A stretch of DNA of 49,539 nucleotides. Source: Alloyangia mangrovi. GTDB taxonomy: Bacteria; Pseudomonadota; Alphaproteobacteria; Rhodobacterales; Rhodobacteraceae. The notes beneath the pieces were generated by a model. That model saw only the letters and a list, made by a program, of their open reading frames with translations, did no database searches and was not told the origin of the DNA. Below, one piece after another: positions 31,081 through 39,938 of this stretch (the first letter of the stretch is position 1; the number at the start of each line of letters is the position of its first letter). The stretch lies in NCBI RefSeq assembly GCF_002300555.2, contig NZ_NTHN02000041.1:1-49539 (forward strand), read 5' to 3'. Both the position numbers and the translations under genes were made by a program.

Positions 31081-31986
31081 TCAGAAATAGCCTTCCTGCT
31101 TCTTCTTCTCCATCGAGGCGGCCTGATCGTGGTCGATCGCCCGGCCCTGGCGTTCCGAGGTGGTGGTCAGCAGCATCTCCTGGATGACCTCGGGCAGGGT
31201 CTGCGCCTCGCTCTCCACGGCGCCGGTCAGCGGGTAGCAGCCGAGCGTGCGGAAGCGGATCGAGCGCATCACCGGCTCTTCGCCGTCCTTCAGCGGGAAG
31301 CGCTCGTCGTCGACCATCAGCAGCAGCCCGTCGCGTTCCACCGTCGGGCGCGGCTGCGAGAAATACAGCGGCACGATCTCGATGTTCTCGAGGTGGATGT
31401 ACTGCCAGATGTCGAGTTCGGTCCAGTTGGAGATCGGGAAGACCCGCACGCTCTCGCCCTTGGTCTTGCGGGCGTTGTAGAGCCGCCAGAGTTCCGGGCG
31501 CTGGTTCTTCGGATCCCAGCGGTGGTTGGCCGAGCGGAAGGAGAAGACGCGCTCCTTGGCGCGGGATTTCTCCTCGTCGCGGCGGGCGCCGCCGAAGGCC
31601 ACGTCGAAGCCGTATTTGTCGAGCGCCTGCTTCAGCCCTTCCGTTTTCCACATGTCGGTGTGCAGACCGCCGTGGTCGAAGGGGTTGATGCCGCGCTCCT
31701 TGGCTTCGGGGTTCTGGTAGACCAGCAGCTCCATGCCGGCATCCTTGGCGGCCTTGTCGCGCAGCTTGTACATGTCCTGGAACTTCCAGGTGGTGTCCAC
31801 GTGCAGCAGCGGGAAGGGCGGCGGGCTGGGGTAGAAGGCCTTTTTCGCCAGGTGCAGCATGACGGCGCTGTCCTTGCCGACGCTGTAGAGCATGACCGGG
31901 TTCTCGGCCTCGGCGACGACCTCGCGCAGGATGTGAATGCTTTCGGCTTCCAGGCGCTGCAGGTGGGTGAGGGTCTTGGTGTCCAT
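31081..31986 (-). CDS. cysD: Sulfate adenylyltransferase subunit 2
   Basis: The protein has 301 residues. It is the adenylating subunit of ATP sulfurylase, forming APS from sulfate and ATP in complex with CysN. The PP-loop SVGKDS is at 35-40. [35 protein letters not shown] and [16 protein letters not shown] are characteristic of the family. AGAGG precedes the ATG at 31984-31986. It is first in the cysD-cysNC operon and is transcribed away from the LuxR-type regulator across a 103-bp shared promoter region, so this regulator may control PAPS supply. Confidence 0.95.
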   Translation of the reverse strand: MDTKTLTHLQRLEAESIHILREVVAEAENPVMLYSVGKDSAVMLHLAKKAFYPSPPPFPLLHVDTTWKFQDMYKLRDKAAKDAGMELLVYQNPEAKERGINPFDHGGLHTDMWKTEGLKQALDKYGFDVAFGGARRDEEKSRAKERVFSFRSANHRWDPKNQRPELWRLYNARKTKGESVRVFPISNWTELDIWQYIHLENIEIVPLYFSQPRPTVERDGLLLMVDDERFPLKDGEEPVMRSIRFRTLGCYPLTGAVESEAQTLPEVIQEMLLTTTSERQGRAIDHDQAASMEKKKQEGYF

Positions 31987-32051
31987 CGGGGGGGGCCTCT
32001 GGTCGGAACTGTACTGAAGGCCTCATCTACCCTTGCTGCGGATGCGAAAAA

Positions 32052-32067
32052 CCTCCCATATGGGGGG
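32052..32067. promoter_or_regulatory. Palindrome in the cysD-luxR divergent promoter region
   Basis: CCTCCCATATGGGGGG is symmetrical around its centre except for one T-G pair; the inner CCCATATGGG is perfect. It lies 22 bp before the start of the LuxR-type gene and 65 bp before cysD, a plausible operator for either gene. Its binding protein is unknown. Confidence 0.4.
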
Positions 32068-32089
32068 GTATCTGGCGAGAAGGCGGGAC

Positions 32090-33140
32090 ATGTCGGGCGA
32101 AAGTGAGATCCTCGCGGCGCTCTTTGCCGCATCCATGGGCACGTCTGGGGGCGAGGCCACGGAGAGTGAAGAGAGCCTCTGGCAGAATTTCCTCGCCCAA
32201 CTCTCTGCCGCCACGCAGGCCGAGAGCGCACTGCTGCGGCTCTTCTGGCCCGGCAGCCCGGTGTCGGGCTGGCACATCGGCCCGGCCTGGGAGGGCCCGC
32301 CCGAGAGCGTGGTCGAGCGCATGCGCAGCGGCCGGGTCTATTCGCAGGTCGACCTGCCGGACCCGGGGCCGGCGGGGCAGGGCGAGGCGCTGCCCCTGCG
32401 CGCCCTGCGCTGGCGCATCGGCCGCGGCGGGGCTGGTGGTATCCCGGGTGCCCGCGTCCTGCTGGCCTGCGCCGCCGCGGCGAGGATTTCCGCGCCGTCG
32501 ACGGCCTGCAGCCTGGCCAATCTCACCCCCTATCTCGGGCCTCGCCCTGGGCGGTTGGCGGCAGCTGCAGCAGGCGCGCGCCCGGGCGGCGCTCGACCGC
32601 GGGCTGGCCGGCGATCTCGGTGCGGGCTGGCTGCTCTTCTCCCCGGCCGGGCAGGTGACCGCCCTGGCCGAGGGGCTGGCGGAGCGGCTCGAGGCAATGG
32701 GCCTGCCGCTGCGCGCCGACGGGCGGCTGCCCCTTCCCGAGCCCGAGGCCGTGGCGCTGCGCTTGGCGCTGGCGAAGGCCGGGGAGGGGGCGTCCCTGCC
32801 GGTGCCGGTGCTGCTGTCGCGCGCGCCGCGGGTCGAGTTGATGCTCCGGCGCGAGGCCCCGGCGGGCGAGCCGCTGCTGGTCGGCCGGCTGCGCCACGCC
32901 CTCTCGGCCCGGGCGTTGCCCCTGGCCCGGCTCACTACCGCCTTCGGCCTCAGCCGCAGCGAGGCGCGGCTCGCCGCCTGCCTCTGCGACGGGCTGAGCC
33001 TTTCGGAGGCGGCGACGGAGCTCGGCTGGACGCAGGAGACCGCGCGCAGCTGCTCCAAGCAGCTCTTCGCGCGGATGGGGGTGAGCGGCCAGCCCGGGGT
33101 GGTGCGGCGGATGCTGGCAAGCGCGGTCTGGCTGGGGTGA
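32090..33140 (+). CDS. LuxR-type HTH transcriptional regulator (several frameshifts in sequence)
   Basis: The intended protein is about 348 residues from the ATG at 32090 (AAGGCGGGA upstream). The N-terminal ~110 residues are read in one frame (SLWQNFLAQLSAATQAESAL) and the C-terminal part in another. Between about 32428 and 32545 all three frames must be used in turn to obtain GEDFRAVDGLQLANLTPYLG, which needs about four indels. The C-terminal LuxR helix-turn-helix is clear: FGLSRSEARLAACLCDGLS, LSEAATELGWTQETARS, KQLFARMGVSGQPGVVRRM. The sensory part is not a recognised acyl-homoserine-lactone domain. It probably controls the flanking cysD operon and/or the yjb-like genes. Confidence 0.75.
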
Positions 33141-33460
33141 GCGGGGCAGGGGCTGACCGGCGGGCGGCGCGTGTCAGCCCTGTGTCGGGAGCGGGTGTTC
33201 AGGCGAAAAATCGCCGGGTCCGCGCGGCGTTGCGGAAATTCCATGCAGGCCGTGTCCCTTCGCCGGTGCCTTGTGGGATTCCGGACACGGTCATTCGCGG
33301 GGAGGGGGCGCGCGCCGGGGCTGAGTGTTTGAACTTTCCGCCCAACGCGGCGATGGTGCGCGCAACACAAGAATGGAGCGCCCCGGATCTTCGGGCAGCG
33401 GCCGCGTGCCCCCTCCCGGGCACAGGGCCGGGGACGTTCTGACAGAGGCGGAGTTCCGGA
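33141..33460 (+). promoter_or_regulatory. Leader/promoter region before the YjbH-like gene with two inverted repeats
   Basis: No gene fits here. GGGCTGAC at 33150-33157 pairs with GTCAGCCC at 33173-33180, a likely end-of-transcript hairpin for the LuxR-type gene, though without a T tract. CCGTGTCC at 33250-33257 is repeated in inverted orientation at 33283-33290 with a 25-nt spacer, a possible two-site operator upstream of the polysaccharide genes. Confidence 0.4.
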
Positions 33461-35632
33461 ATGCCAGTTCCGACACATGGGTTGCGACGCAGCCGGACAC
33501 CCAGGGGCGCGGTGCCGCTGACCATGGGGCTGTGCGCGGGGCTGGGGCTTGCCCTCACCGCGGGCCCGGCGATCCCGCAGGAAGACCCCTGGTCGCGCCC
33601 GACGCTCAACTACATGGGCGTGCCTGGGATCGTCGACATGCCGACCGCGCACCCGATGCGGGACGCGGACCTGAGCATGTCGGTCGGGACCTTCAAGGAC
33701 ACCATTCGCGGCACGCTGCACTTCCAGATCACACCGCGGCTGTCGGGGGTGTTCCGGTATGTGAGTTTGGATGGGTATAACAATAAAGACTATTACGACC
33801 GCAGTTTCGACCTGCGGTTCTTGCTTGCGGAGGAAGGGCGCTATTCACCTGCCGTGACTTTGGGTCTGCAGGATTTCGGTGGCACCGGCATCTATGCGGG
33901 GGAATACCTTGTCGCGACCAAAACCTTCGGTCGCCTGAGGGCGACAGGAGGCATCGGGTGGGGACGGTTCGGAAGCTACAACGGTTTCAGCAATCCGCTG
34001 GGCATCCTGAGTGATCGGTTCGAGACACGACCGGAGGGTGCCACAGGCGTCGAGCAGACAGGCCGGGTCGACTTCGGGCAATGGTTCCGGGGTGATGCGG
34101 CCCTTTTTGGCGGTCTGCAATATGCGGTCAACGATAGGCTGCTCCTCTCGGCCGAGTACTCTTCTGACGCCTATGTTTCCGAATCCGAAAGGATGGGCTT
34201 CGAGCATAACTCGCCTATCAACCTCGGCTTCAGCTACCGCCTCACCGACGGGCTCGACCTGAGCGCCGCCTATCTCTACGGCTCTACTCTCGCCGCCCAG
34301 CTCAGCTACACGTTCAACCCCAAGACCCCGACCCGCTATCCCGGTGGCGTTGGCCCCGCACCCAAGCCCGTCTTCCTGCGCCCGCCGCAGAGCGCGGTGG
34401 ATCTTGGCTGGACGCAGCAGCCGGACGCTCCGGAGATCCTGCGGACTACCCTCAAGGGCCTGCTCGAGGCCGACGACATGGAGCTCGAGCGCTTCGGCGT
34501 CGAGGCGCATGTGGCGCGGGCGGAGGTGCGCACCGGCGCGCAGCAGTCCGAGGCGCAGGCGGTGGGCCGGGTCGCGCGGATTATGAGCCAACTCATGCCC
34601 GCCTCGGTGGAGCGCTTCGAGATCACCCTCGTCACCGGCACCGGCCTGCCGGTGAGCCGGATCAAGCTGAACCGCAGCGATCTCGAGGAGCTCGAATACG
34701 CCCCCGATGGCGCCTGGCAGAGCTACGCGCGCGCCGAGGTCGAGGATGCCCTGCCCGAACACGCCGGGCAGATCGTCCCGCAAGGCGCCTTCCCGAAATA
34801 CGAATGGTCCCTGGCGCCCTACCTCACCTCCTCCTATTTCGACCCGCGCCAGCCGATCACCCTGACCCTCGGCGCGCAACTGCGCGGCAGCATCGAGCCG
34901 GTGCCCGGCCTGGTTCTGGAAGGCGCCGTGCGCCAGAAGCTGACCTCCAACAGCGCCGGCGTCCGGCCCTCCAATTCGATCCTGCCGCATGTGCGCACCG
35001 ACAACACGCTTTACCAGGAGACCGACGATCCGACGCTCAACTACCTGACGGCGACGCAGTATTTCCGCCCCGGGCAGGATGTCTTCGCGCGCGTCACCGC
35101 CGGCTATTTCGAGCCGATGTACGGCGGCATCTCGGGCGAGGTCCTCTGGAAGCCGGTGGACAGCCGCCTCGGCCTCGGGCTCGAGGTGAACTACGCGCAG
35201 CAGCGCGAATACGACCAAGGCTTCGGCTTCATGGATTACGGTGTGGTGACCGGTCATGCCTCGGCCTATTACAAGGCGCCGAACAACTTCCATTACCAGG
35301 TCGACGCGGGGCGCTACCTCGCCAAGGACTGGGGCGCCACCTTCGGCGTCGATCGGGAGTTCGACAACGGCATCACCATCGGCGCTTTCGCCACTTTCAC
35401 CGATGTCTCCTTCGACGATTTCGGCGAGGGCTCCTTCGACAAGGGTATCCGCTTCTACGTGCCGTTCTCGGCGATCACCGGCGAGCGCTCGAACGTGACG
35501 ATCTCGCGGGCGCTGCGCCCGGTGCTGCGCGACGGCGGCGCGCGGCTCAACGTCGGCACCCGACTCTATGAGCAGGTACGCCAGTATCAGCAGCCCGAGC
35601 TGCAGTCACAATGGGGACGGTTCTGGCGATGA
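33461..35632 (+). CDS. yjbH: YjbH/GfcD-family exopolysaccharide outer-membrane protein
   Basis: The protein has 723 residues from the ATG at 33461 (GGCGGAG upstream). The N-terminal extension contains a hydrophobic signal region (GLCAGLGLALTAGPAIPQ). The start of the mature part, LNYMGVPGIVDMPTAHPMRD, is the YjbH family signature. Many amphipathic strands ending in aromatic residues follow, consistent with one or two outer-membrane beta-barrels. The family takes part in export or modification of YjbEFGH-type exopolysaccharide and group 4 capsule. It overlaps the next gene by ATGA. The stretch ~33755-34215 is less GC-rich than the rest of the gene, hinting at a recombinant segment. Confidence 0.88.
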   Translation: MPVPTHGLRRSRTPRGAVPLTMGLCAGLGLALTAGPAIPQEDPWSRPTLNYMGVPGIVDMPTAHPMRDADLSMSVGTFKDTIRGTLHFQITPRLSGVFRYVSLDGYNNKDYYDRSFDLRFLLAEEGRYSPAVTLGLQDFGGTGIYAGEYLVATKTFGRLRATGGIGWGRFGSYNGFSNPLGILSDRFETRPEGATGVEQTGRVDFGQWFRGDAALFGGLQYAVNDRLLLSAEYSSDAYVSESERMGFEHNSPINLGFSYRLTDGLDLSAAYLYGSTLAAQLSYTFNPKTPTRYPGGVGPAPKPVFLRPPQSAVDLGWTQQPDAPEILRTTLKGLLEADDMELERFGVEAHVARAEVRTGAQQSEAQAVGRVARIMSQLMPASVERFEITLVTGTGLPVSRIKLNRSDLEELEYAPDGAWQSYARAEVEDALPEHAGQIVPQGAFPKYEWSLAPYLTSSYFDPRQPITLTLGAQLRGSIEPVPGLVLEGAVRQKLTSNSAGVRPSNSILPHVRTDNTLYQETDDPTLNYLTATQYFRPGQDVFARVTAGYFEPMYGGISGEVLWKPVDSRLGLGLEVNYAQQREYDQGFGFMDYGVVTGHASAYYKAPNNFHYQVDAGRYLAKDWGATFGVDREFDNGITIGAFATFTDVSFDDFGEGSFDKGIRFYVPFSAITGERSNVTISRALRPVLRDGGARLNVGTRLYEQVRQYQQPELQSQWGRFWR

Positions 35633-36291
35633 AGATGCGCGCGCTTTTCACCGGGCTTGCCCTCGCGCTGCTCGCCGGTTGCGGCAGCGATCTGAACATG
35701 GTCCGCTATCTTGCCGACCTCGGCACGGCCGTCTCGGACCTTGGCAAGCCTCAACAGGACATCCGCGGGCAGATCACCCCGCAGATGGTGGCGGCGGCGG
35801 GCCGACCGGTGCTTTTCGCCACCCTGCCGCAGCGCGGCACCCAAGTGGTCTTCGTTGAGGACACGCGGAACGGCGACAGCACCTCCTGGCTCTCGCCCTC
35901 GAACGAGGCGATCGTGTTGCAGGACGGCGTTCTGATCGCCACGCGCGCGGCCGGGGGAGACCTTATCTCGGCGGATGTGCGCGATGTGCGCGCGGCGCTG
36001 GCCGGGGCGCCGGGGCCGGCCGAGCGCATCCATCGCTATCTCGATGGCGAGAACCACCTCGTGGTGCATGCCTATATCTGCGACTACAGCCGCGCGCCGG
36101 ACGTCGCCGCGGCCTATTTCGGCCAGCTCGAGGTCACCCGGGTGGACGAGCGCTGCACCGGCCCGCAGGAGAATTTCGAGAATCGCTACTGGATCGCCGC
36201 TTCCGGCGACATCGTGCGCTCGGAACAATGGGTCGGCCCGGCGGTTGGCCATCTGACCTACGAGCGGCTGAGTAATTGGGCAGATTACTGA
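35629..36291 (+). CDS. yjbF: YjbF/GfcB-family lipoprotein
   Basis: The protein has 220 residues. The signal peptide FTGLALALLAGC ends in a lipobox with the acylated Cys at residue 18, so this is an outer-membrane-directed lipoprotein. The body matches YjbF/GfcB (WLSPSNEAIVLQDGVLIATR, GDLISADVRDV, YWIAASGDIVRSEQWVGP). The ATG at 35629 overlaps the yjbH stop; an alternative start is at 35635. It is translationally coupled to yjbH, which fits the known functional pairing of the two families. Confidence 0.88.
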   Translation: MKMRALFTGLALALLAGCGSDLNMVRYLADLGTAVSDLGKPQQDIRGQITPQMVAAAGRPVLFATLPQRGTQVVFVEDTRNGDSTSWLSPSNEAIVLQDGVLIATRAAGGDLISADVRDVRAALAGAPGPAERIHRYLDGENHLVVHAYICDYSRAPDVAAAYFGQLEVTRVDERCTGPQENFENRYWIAASGDIVRSEQWVGPAVGHLTYERLSNWADY

Positions 36292-36384
36292 TCCCCAGGC
36301 ACGGAAGATGGCGGCGGGATGACAATTCACCTTGCCCCGCGTCATTGAAATTGCCTCGGCAAAACGAATTTGCTAACGCTGCCA

Positions 36385-36416
36385 GTAAGTTTCTTTGGGA
36401 CCGTAAGTTTCTTTAG
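36385..36416 (+). repeat. Direct repeat overlapping the ribosome-binding region of the YjbE-like gene
   Basis: GTAAGTTTCTTTGG at 36385-36398 is repeated as GTAAGTTTCTTTAG at 36403-36416, an 18-bp period with 13 of 14 bases identical. The second copy runs into AGGAG, the ribosome site of the gene starting at 36427. It could be a binding site for a regulator or an RNA-level control element, or a simple local duplication. Confidence 0.5.
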
Positions 36417-36426
36417 GAGAAGAGCT

Positions 36427-36849
36427 ATGACCATGAAGACCATGACGGGGCTTTCAGCGGCCTGCTTTCTCGCGTTCACTTCGTTTGCGAGTGCTCAGGG
36501 CATCGGCGCTGGCGGTGCGGCTGCGCAAGGCGGTGGTGCTGTCGGTAACACGCAGACCGCGGGTCTTGGCGGCGGCGGTGCCGGTGGTGGCGCGGGTGCG
36601 GGCGCAGGTGTCGGCGGTGGCGTAGGGGCCGGCGTGGGTGCCGGGGCTGGCGTCGGGGCGGGCATTGGCGGTGGCGTCGGGCTTGCCGGCCTGGGCGCCG
36701 CGGGCTTTGCCGGTATCTCGGGCACTCTCCTGGCCGCGGGCCTCGGCACGCTGGCCGTGGGCGGGATCGCCTCCATTGCCTCCGGCGGTGACAAGGGCAA
36801 GGGTAAGCCCGGCACCACGACCACGACCGGAACCTCGGGCACGAACTGA
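36427..36849 (+). CDS. Glycine-rich small exported protein, YjbE/GfcA-like
   Basis: The protein has 140 residues. The ATG at 36427 follows AGGAG. A clear signal peptide (MTGLSAACFLAFTSFASA, cleavage before QG) precedes a region made almost only of Gly, Ala and Val with repeated GVGAG units. It ends in GTTTTTGTSGTN. The small size, Gly/Ala-rich body and Thr-rich tail resemble YjbE of the E. coli yjbEFGH operon, and the neighbours YjbH and YjbF support this. Its function in that family is not settled; an exopolysaccharide-associated secreted peptide is likely. A terminator follows. Confidence 0.7.
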   Translation: MTMKTMTGLSAACFLAFTSFASAQGIGAGGAAAQGGGAVGNTQTAGLGGGGAGGGAGAGAGVGGGVGAGVGAGAGVGAGIGGGVGLAGLGAAGFAGISGTLLAAGLGTLAVGGIASIASGGDKGKGKPGTTTTTGTSGTN

Positions 36850-36899
36850 GGCGCCTGAGCGGCGGGTCGTCAATTCCGCCACAGGTTGAGACGAAATCG

Positions 36900-36927
36900 G
36901 GCGGACCTTTGCAGGGTCCGCCTTTTT
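36900..36927 (+). terminator. Rho-independent terminator after the YjbE-like gene
   Basis: GGCGGACC (36900-36907) pairs with GGTCCGCC (36915-36922) across a 7-nt loop and is followed by TTTTT. It separates the YjbE-like gene from wza. Confidence 0.9.
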
Positions 36928-37020
36928 CATGGGTTCCCGCATGGCCTGTCGGGGCAAATCCATCTAATCTGCGCGCAAGGGGCCTGACCCCGCCAGAACA
37001 CAATCTTCACGAGGAAGAAC

Positions 37021-38388
37021 ATGGGCAAAAAGGCCTTGAGCAGCCTGGCCGTGACCGGCCTTCTGATGCTGGGCGGCTGCGGCGTCGCCTACCAATCGCC
37101 ATCGGTGAACCCGATGAGCGCCAGCGCCTCGAAGGTGCGGGTGCTGGCGATCACCCCGGAAACCGTGCTGGCGGCGAACCGCTCGGGCTACAGCCCCAAG
37201 GAGCTGCCGGCGGTCTTCTTCGCCAATGCCGGCGGCGGCAGCACCCAGCGCGGCGCCGGGGCGGTGCCCGACCCTGTGGTGGATTACCAGCCGCGCCCTG
37301 ACATGCTCGAGACCCGGGTGCCGCCGGCGGTGCCCGACGCGCCCTATACGATCGGCATCGGCGACGTGCTGCTGCTGGCCACGCCGCAGACCGGCTCGAC
37401 GGTCGAGCAGTTGACCGGGCTGCTGGCTGCCTCGAACTCCCGGCAAGGCTACACCGTACAGGATGACGGGGCGATCGCGATCCCCAACGTCGGCCGCGTG
37501 CAGGTTGCTGGCACCACCCTCGAGGAAGCCGAGAACCGCCTGTTCCAGCGCCTGGTGGAGAACCAGATCGACCCGACCTTCAGCCTCGAGGTTGCCGAGT
37601 TCAACTCCAAGAAGGTCTCGATCGGTGGCGCCGTGGCGCAGCCTGCGGTGGCGCCGATCACTCTCACTCCGCTCTACCTCGACGAGGCGCTGGCGGCGGC
37701 GGGCGGGATCACCGCCGAGGATCTGGATTACGCCTCGGTACGCATCTACCGCGACGGCACGATCTACCAAATCCCGCTGCGCGAGCTCTACTCGAGCAGC
37801 CGCCTGTCACGAGTGCAGCTGACCAACGGTGACGCGGTCTTCGTTGACACCGAATACACGCTCGACCGGGCCCAGGCTTACTTCGAGGAGCGTATCCGCC
37901 TCGCCGAGTTCCGCCAGGACGCGCGCATCGCCGCGCTCAACGAGCTGAACGCCGAGGTGAACATCCGCCGCGGCGCGCTGGCCGAAGAGCGCGAGAACTA
38001 CATGACCCGGCTCGAGCTCGACTCCGTCGATCGCGACTACGTCTACCTGACCGGCGAAGTGAACAAGCAGGCGCGCTACCCGCTGCCCTTCGGCCGCACC
38101 GCGACGCTGGCCGACGCGCTCTATTCCAACGACGGCGTGCCGACCCGCACCGGCAACGTGGCGGAGATCTACGTGCTGCGCGGCTCGCCCGACCCTCGCG
38201 AGTTCGGCGCGCTGACCGCCTGGCATCTCGACGGGCGCAACGCCGCCAACTTCCTGCTGGCGACGCGTTTCGAGCTGCGCCCCAATGACGTGGTCTTCGT
38301 GGCAGAGCAGCCGGTGACCCGCTGGAGCCGCGTGGTGACGCAGATCACCCCGTCGCTGATCACCTCGACCGCGGCGCAGCTGAACTGA
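37021..38388 (+). CDS. wza: Polysaccharide export outer-membrane lipoprotein, Wza/GfcE family
   Basis: The protein has 455 residues. The signal peptide GLLMLGGC places the lipid-modified Cys at residue 20. The Poly_export domain follows (YTIGIGDVLLLATPQTGS, YTVQDDGAIAIPNVGRVQVA, TLEEAENRLFQRLVE), then SLBB-type domains (KKVSIGGAVAQPAV, YVYLTGEVNKQARYPLPFG). It would form the octameric outer-membrane channel for exopolysaccharide. A long helical insert rich in Arg/Glu (AYFEERIRLAEFRQDARI) between the SLBB domains is longer than in E. coli Wza. It follows the yjb-like genes and is the last conserved gene before the variable cassette. Confidence 0.93.
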   Translation: MGKKALSSLAVTGLLMLGGCGVAYQSPSVNPMSASASKVRVLAITPETVLAANRSGYSPKELPAVFFANAGGGSTQRGAGAVPDPVVDYQPRPDMLETRVPPAVPDAPYTIGIGDVLLLATPQTGSTVEQLTGLLAASNSRQGYTVQDDGAIAIPNVGRVQVAGTTLEEAENRLFQRLVENQIDPTFSLEVAEFNSKKVSIGGAVAQPAVAPITLTPLYLDEALAAAGGITAEDLDYASVRIYRDGTIYQIPLRELYSSSRLSRVQLTNGDAVFVDTEYTLDRAQAYFEERIRLAEFRQDARIAALNELNAEVNIRRGALAEERENYMTRLELDSVDRDYVYLTGEVNKQARYPLPFGRTATLADALYSNDGVPTRTGNVAEIYVLRGSPDPREFGALTAWHLDGRNAANFLLATRFELRPNDVVFVAEQPVTRWSRVVTQITPSLITSTAAQLN

Positions 38389-38417
38389 CCTTCAAAGTTC
38401 AGAGCTTCTCCAAAAGC

Positions 38418-38451
38418 AAACCCCTTCCGGCTGCAAAGCCGGAAGGGGTTT
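38418..38451 (+). terminator. Strong rho-independent terminator after wza
   Basis: A 14-bp perfect stem (AAACCCCTTCCGGC, complement at 38438-38451) with a 6-nt loop ends in TTT and is followed by TCTAATTTT. It lies about 30 bp beyond the wza stop and marks the boundary to the AT-richer cassette. Confidence 0.9.
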
Positions 38452-38656
38452 CTAATTTTCAGCGGCAATCAGTGAGTGGCACTTATAATAAGTGCTGCTC
38501 GCCATATTGGCGAGGCCGGTACATTCTTTCATGCCTCTTAACCTGCCAGCCCCCATCAAAAGTATACCAGAGATTGATCGCGTTGCATGTATTCAAATGA
38601 AGAAAGGGCGTAACATTATGTCGGAAGCCTCTGAGGCGTTGCTTCTAGGTGCAGCA

Positions 38657-39930
38657 CTAAATCTTAATTCTCAGGCGTCGCTTGAGTTTACGGTCGGGAA
38701 TACGAAGGAGCCCAACGCAGAGTCCAACAGCCATCCAGGCGCCAAATCCTATCATCAGGTTTGTTTGCATTAGGAATACCTCGAGTGACATGTGGATCAA
38801 AAGTAATGCAAAGACAGAAGTCGCGTAGCAACTGAGCGGGTCTCTCCTTCTTATCTTTCCGATAGATTTCCAAATGCTCACCATGAGTGCTATGAGGACT
38901 GAGAGGCCAAATATTCCAGTCTGCATGTAGACTTGAATATAGTAGCTATGCGCACTCCATTCAGATGCGTAAAGCTGAGAGAAAGTTGCGCCTGAGCCCA
39001 ATCCGAACCAAGGGGATTGAGATACGTACGAAATGATAATTGGCCAAATGATCTGCCGTCCACTTACCGCATTTCTGCCAGTATAGTTTACAAAAATTTC
39101 ATTGAAAACACTAATATCAAATCCAAGAATTCCAGTATAAAGAGCGATCAGTCCGAAAATTGATGCGGCTAGGGTGATCAAAATTCCATACTTGACTATA
39201 GAGGATGGTGCAAATTGACATAAGTAGTATGTGACGATTCCAACAGCGCCCAGCCCAGCAAGCGCTCTGTGGTCTAAGCTAAATGCAATCAGAGTCACGC
39301 TCATAAAAATGCAAGTACTTATCAAGTTTGCTCTCTTCGGGTTTCGAGAAACTAAGATGGCGCCAGCCGCTAGAATGGGATATGCTACTAGGCCACTAAG
39401 CGTGTTTTTTTGCTACGCCCTGTGAAATATGTCCCGCGGCGGTTACTACTAACGCCCCCCCCAATTAGAAACGTAGGAACGTTTGAGGAGCGCACCGCAT
39501 CATTTGCCTTGCTGACAAAATAAAAGAATACTGCGGCGCTAATAAGTACTCCAATTGTATTTTTTACCCCAATGACTGATGGAGAAATTATTGTCCAAGT
39601 TAAATATATCGAAGTTAGCAGTATAAAGAAGAATCCAGTTGCGCCGAGAGATTTTCGCAGGCCTTGATTGTAAATCACAGAACCAGCCATCAATATGCTG
39701 GAAACTGCTAGAAGAGCGTCCGCTAAAGTTTCTGCTCCGACAGCTTTCAATGTCGAGAGTAACATGACGCCGATGAAGGTGAGAGATGTCCAGCTGAGAT
39801 AGCCTAGCTGGGAGCTCATAACTTCTGCGTCAACGGACTTGCCGAGACGTTCATTCCGTGAGTTTTCGTTCAGAACTTGGATTCGGCTCCAAGTTGATGG
39901 CATATTGGCCATAATTTTTCTGTAGCTCAT
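38657..39930 (-). CDS. O-antigen ligase / Wzy-like polymerase (frameshift in sequence)
   Basis: The intended protein is about 424 residues with about 10-12 membrane helices. The T7 run at 39405-39411 (A7 on the coding strand) shifts the frame. Adding one A joins TGRSKK to NTLSGLVAYPILAAGAILVS and on to the C-terminal part. The large loop with NYTGRNAVSGRQIIWPIIIS and PWFGLGSGATFSQLYASEWS (R, G-R-x-W and H elements) is characteristic of the WaaL/Wzy superfamily, which polymerises or ligates lipid-linked repeats in the periplasm. The start is uncertain (ATG at 39930, 39912 or 39903). Together with the Wzx-like flippase in the same cassette, a polymerase role is more likely than a ligase. Confidence 0.8.
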
Positions 39931-39938
39931 GCTGGAGT

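Noticed and set aside
36500-36760. Repetitive GGTGxxGG stretch as a possible CRISPR or tandem DNA repeat
   Set aside because: The repeats are codon-level Gly/Ala/Val repeats of the YjbE-like protein; there are no regular spacers and no cas genes.
38492-38773. 93-codon plus-strand open frame after wza
   Set aside because: It has no clear ribosome site and no domain, and its second half overlaps the well-supported Wzy-like gene on the other strand.
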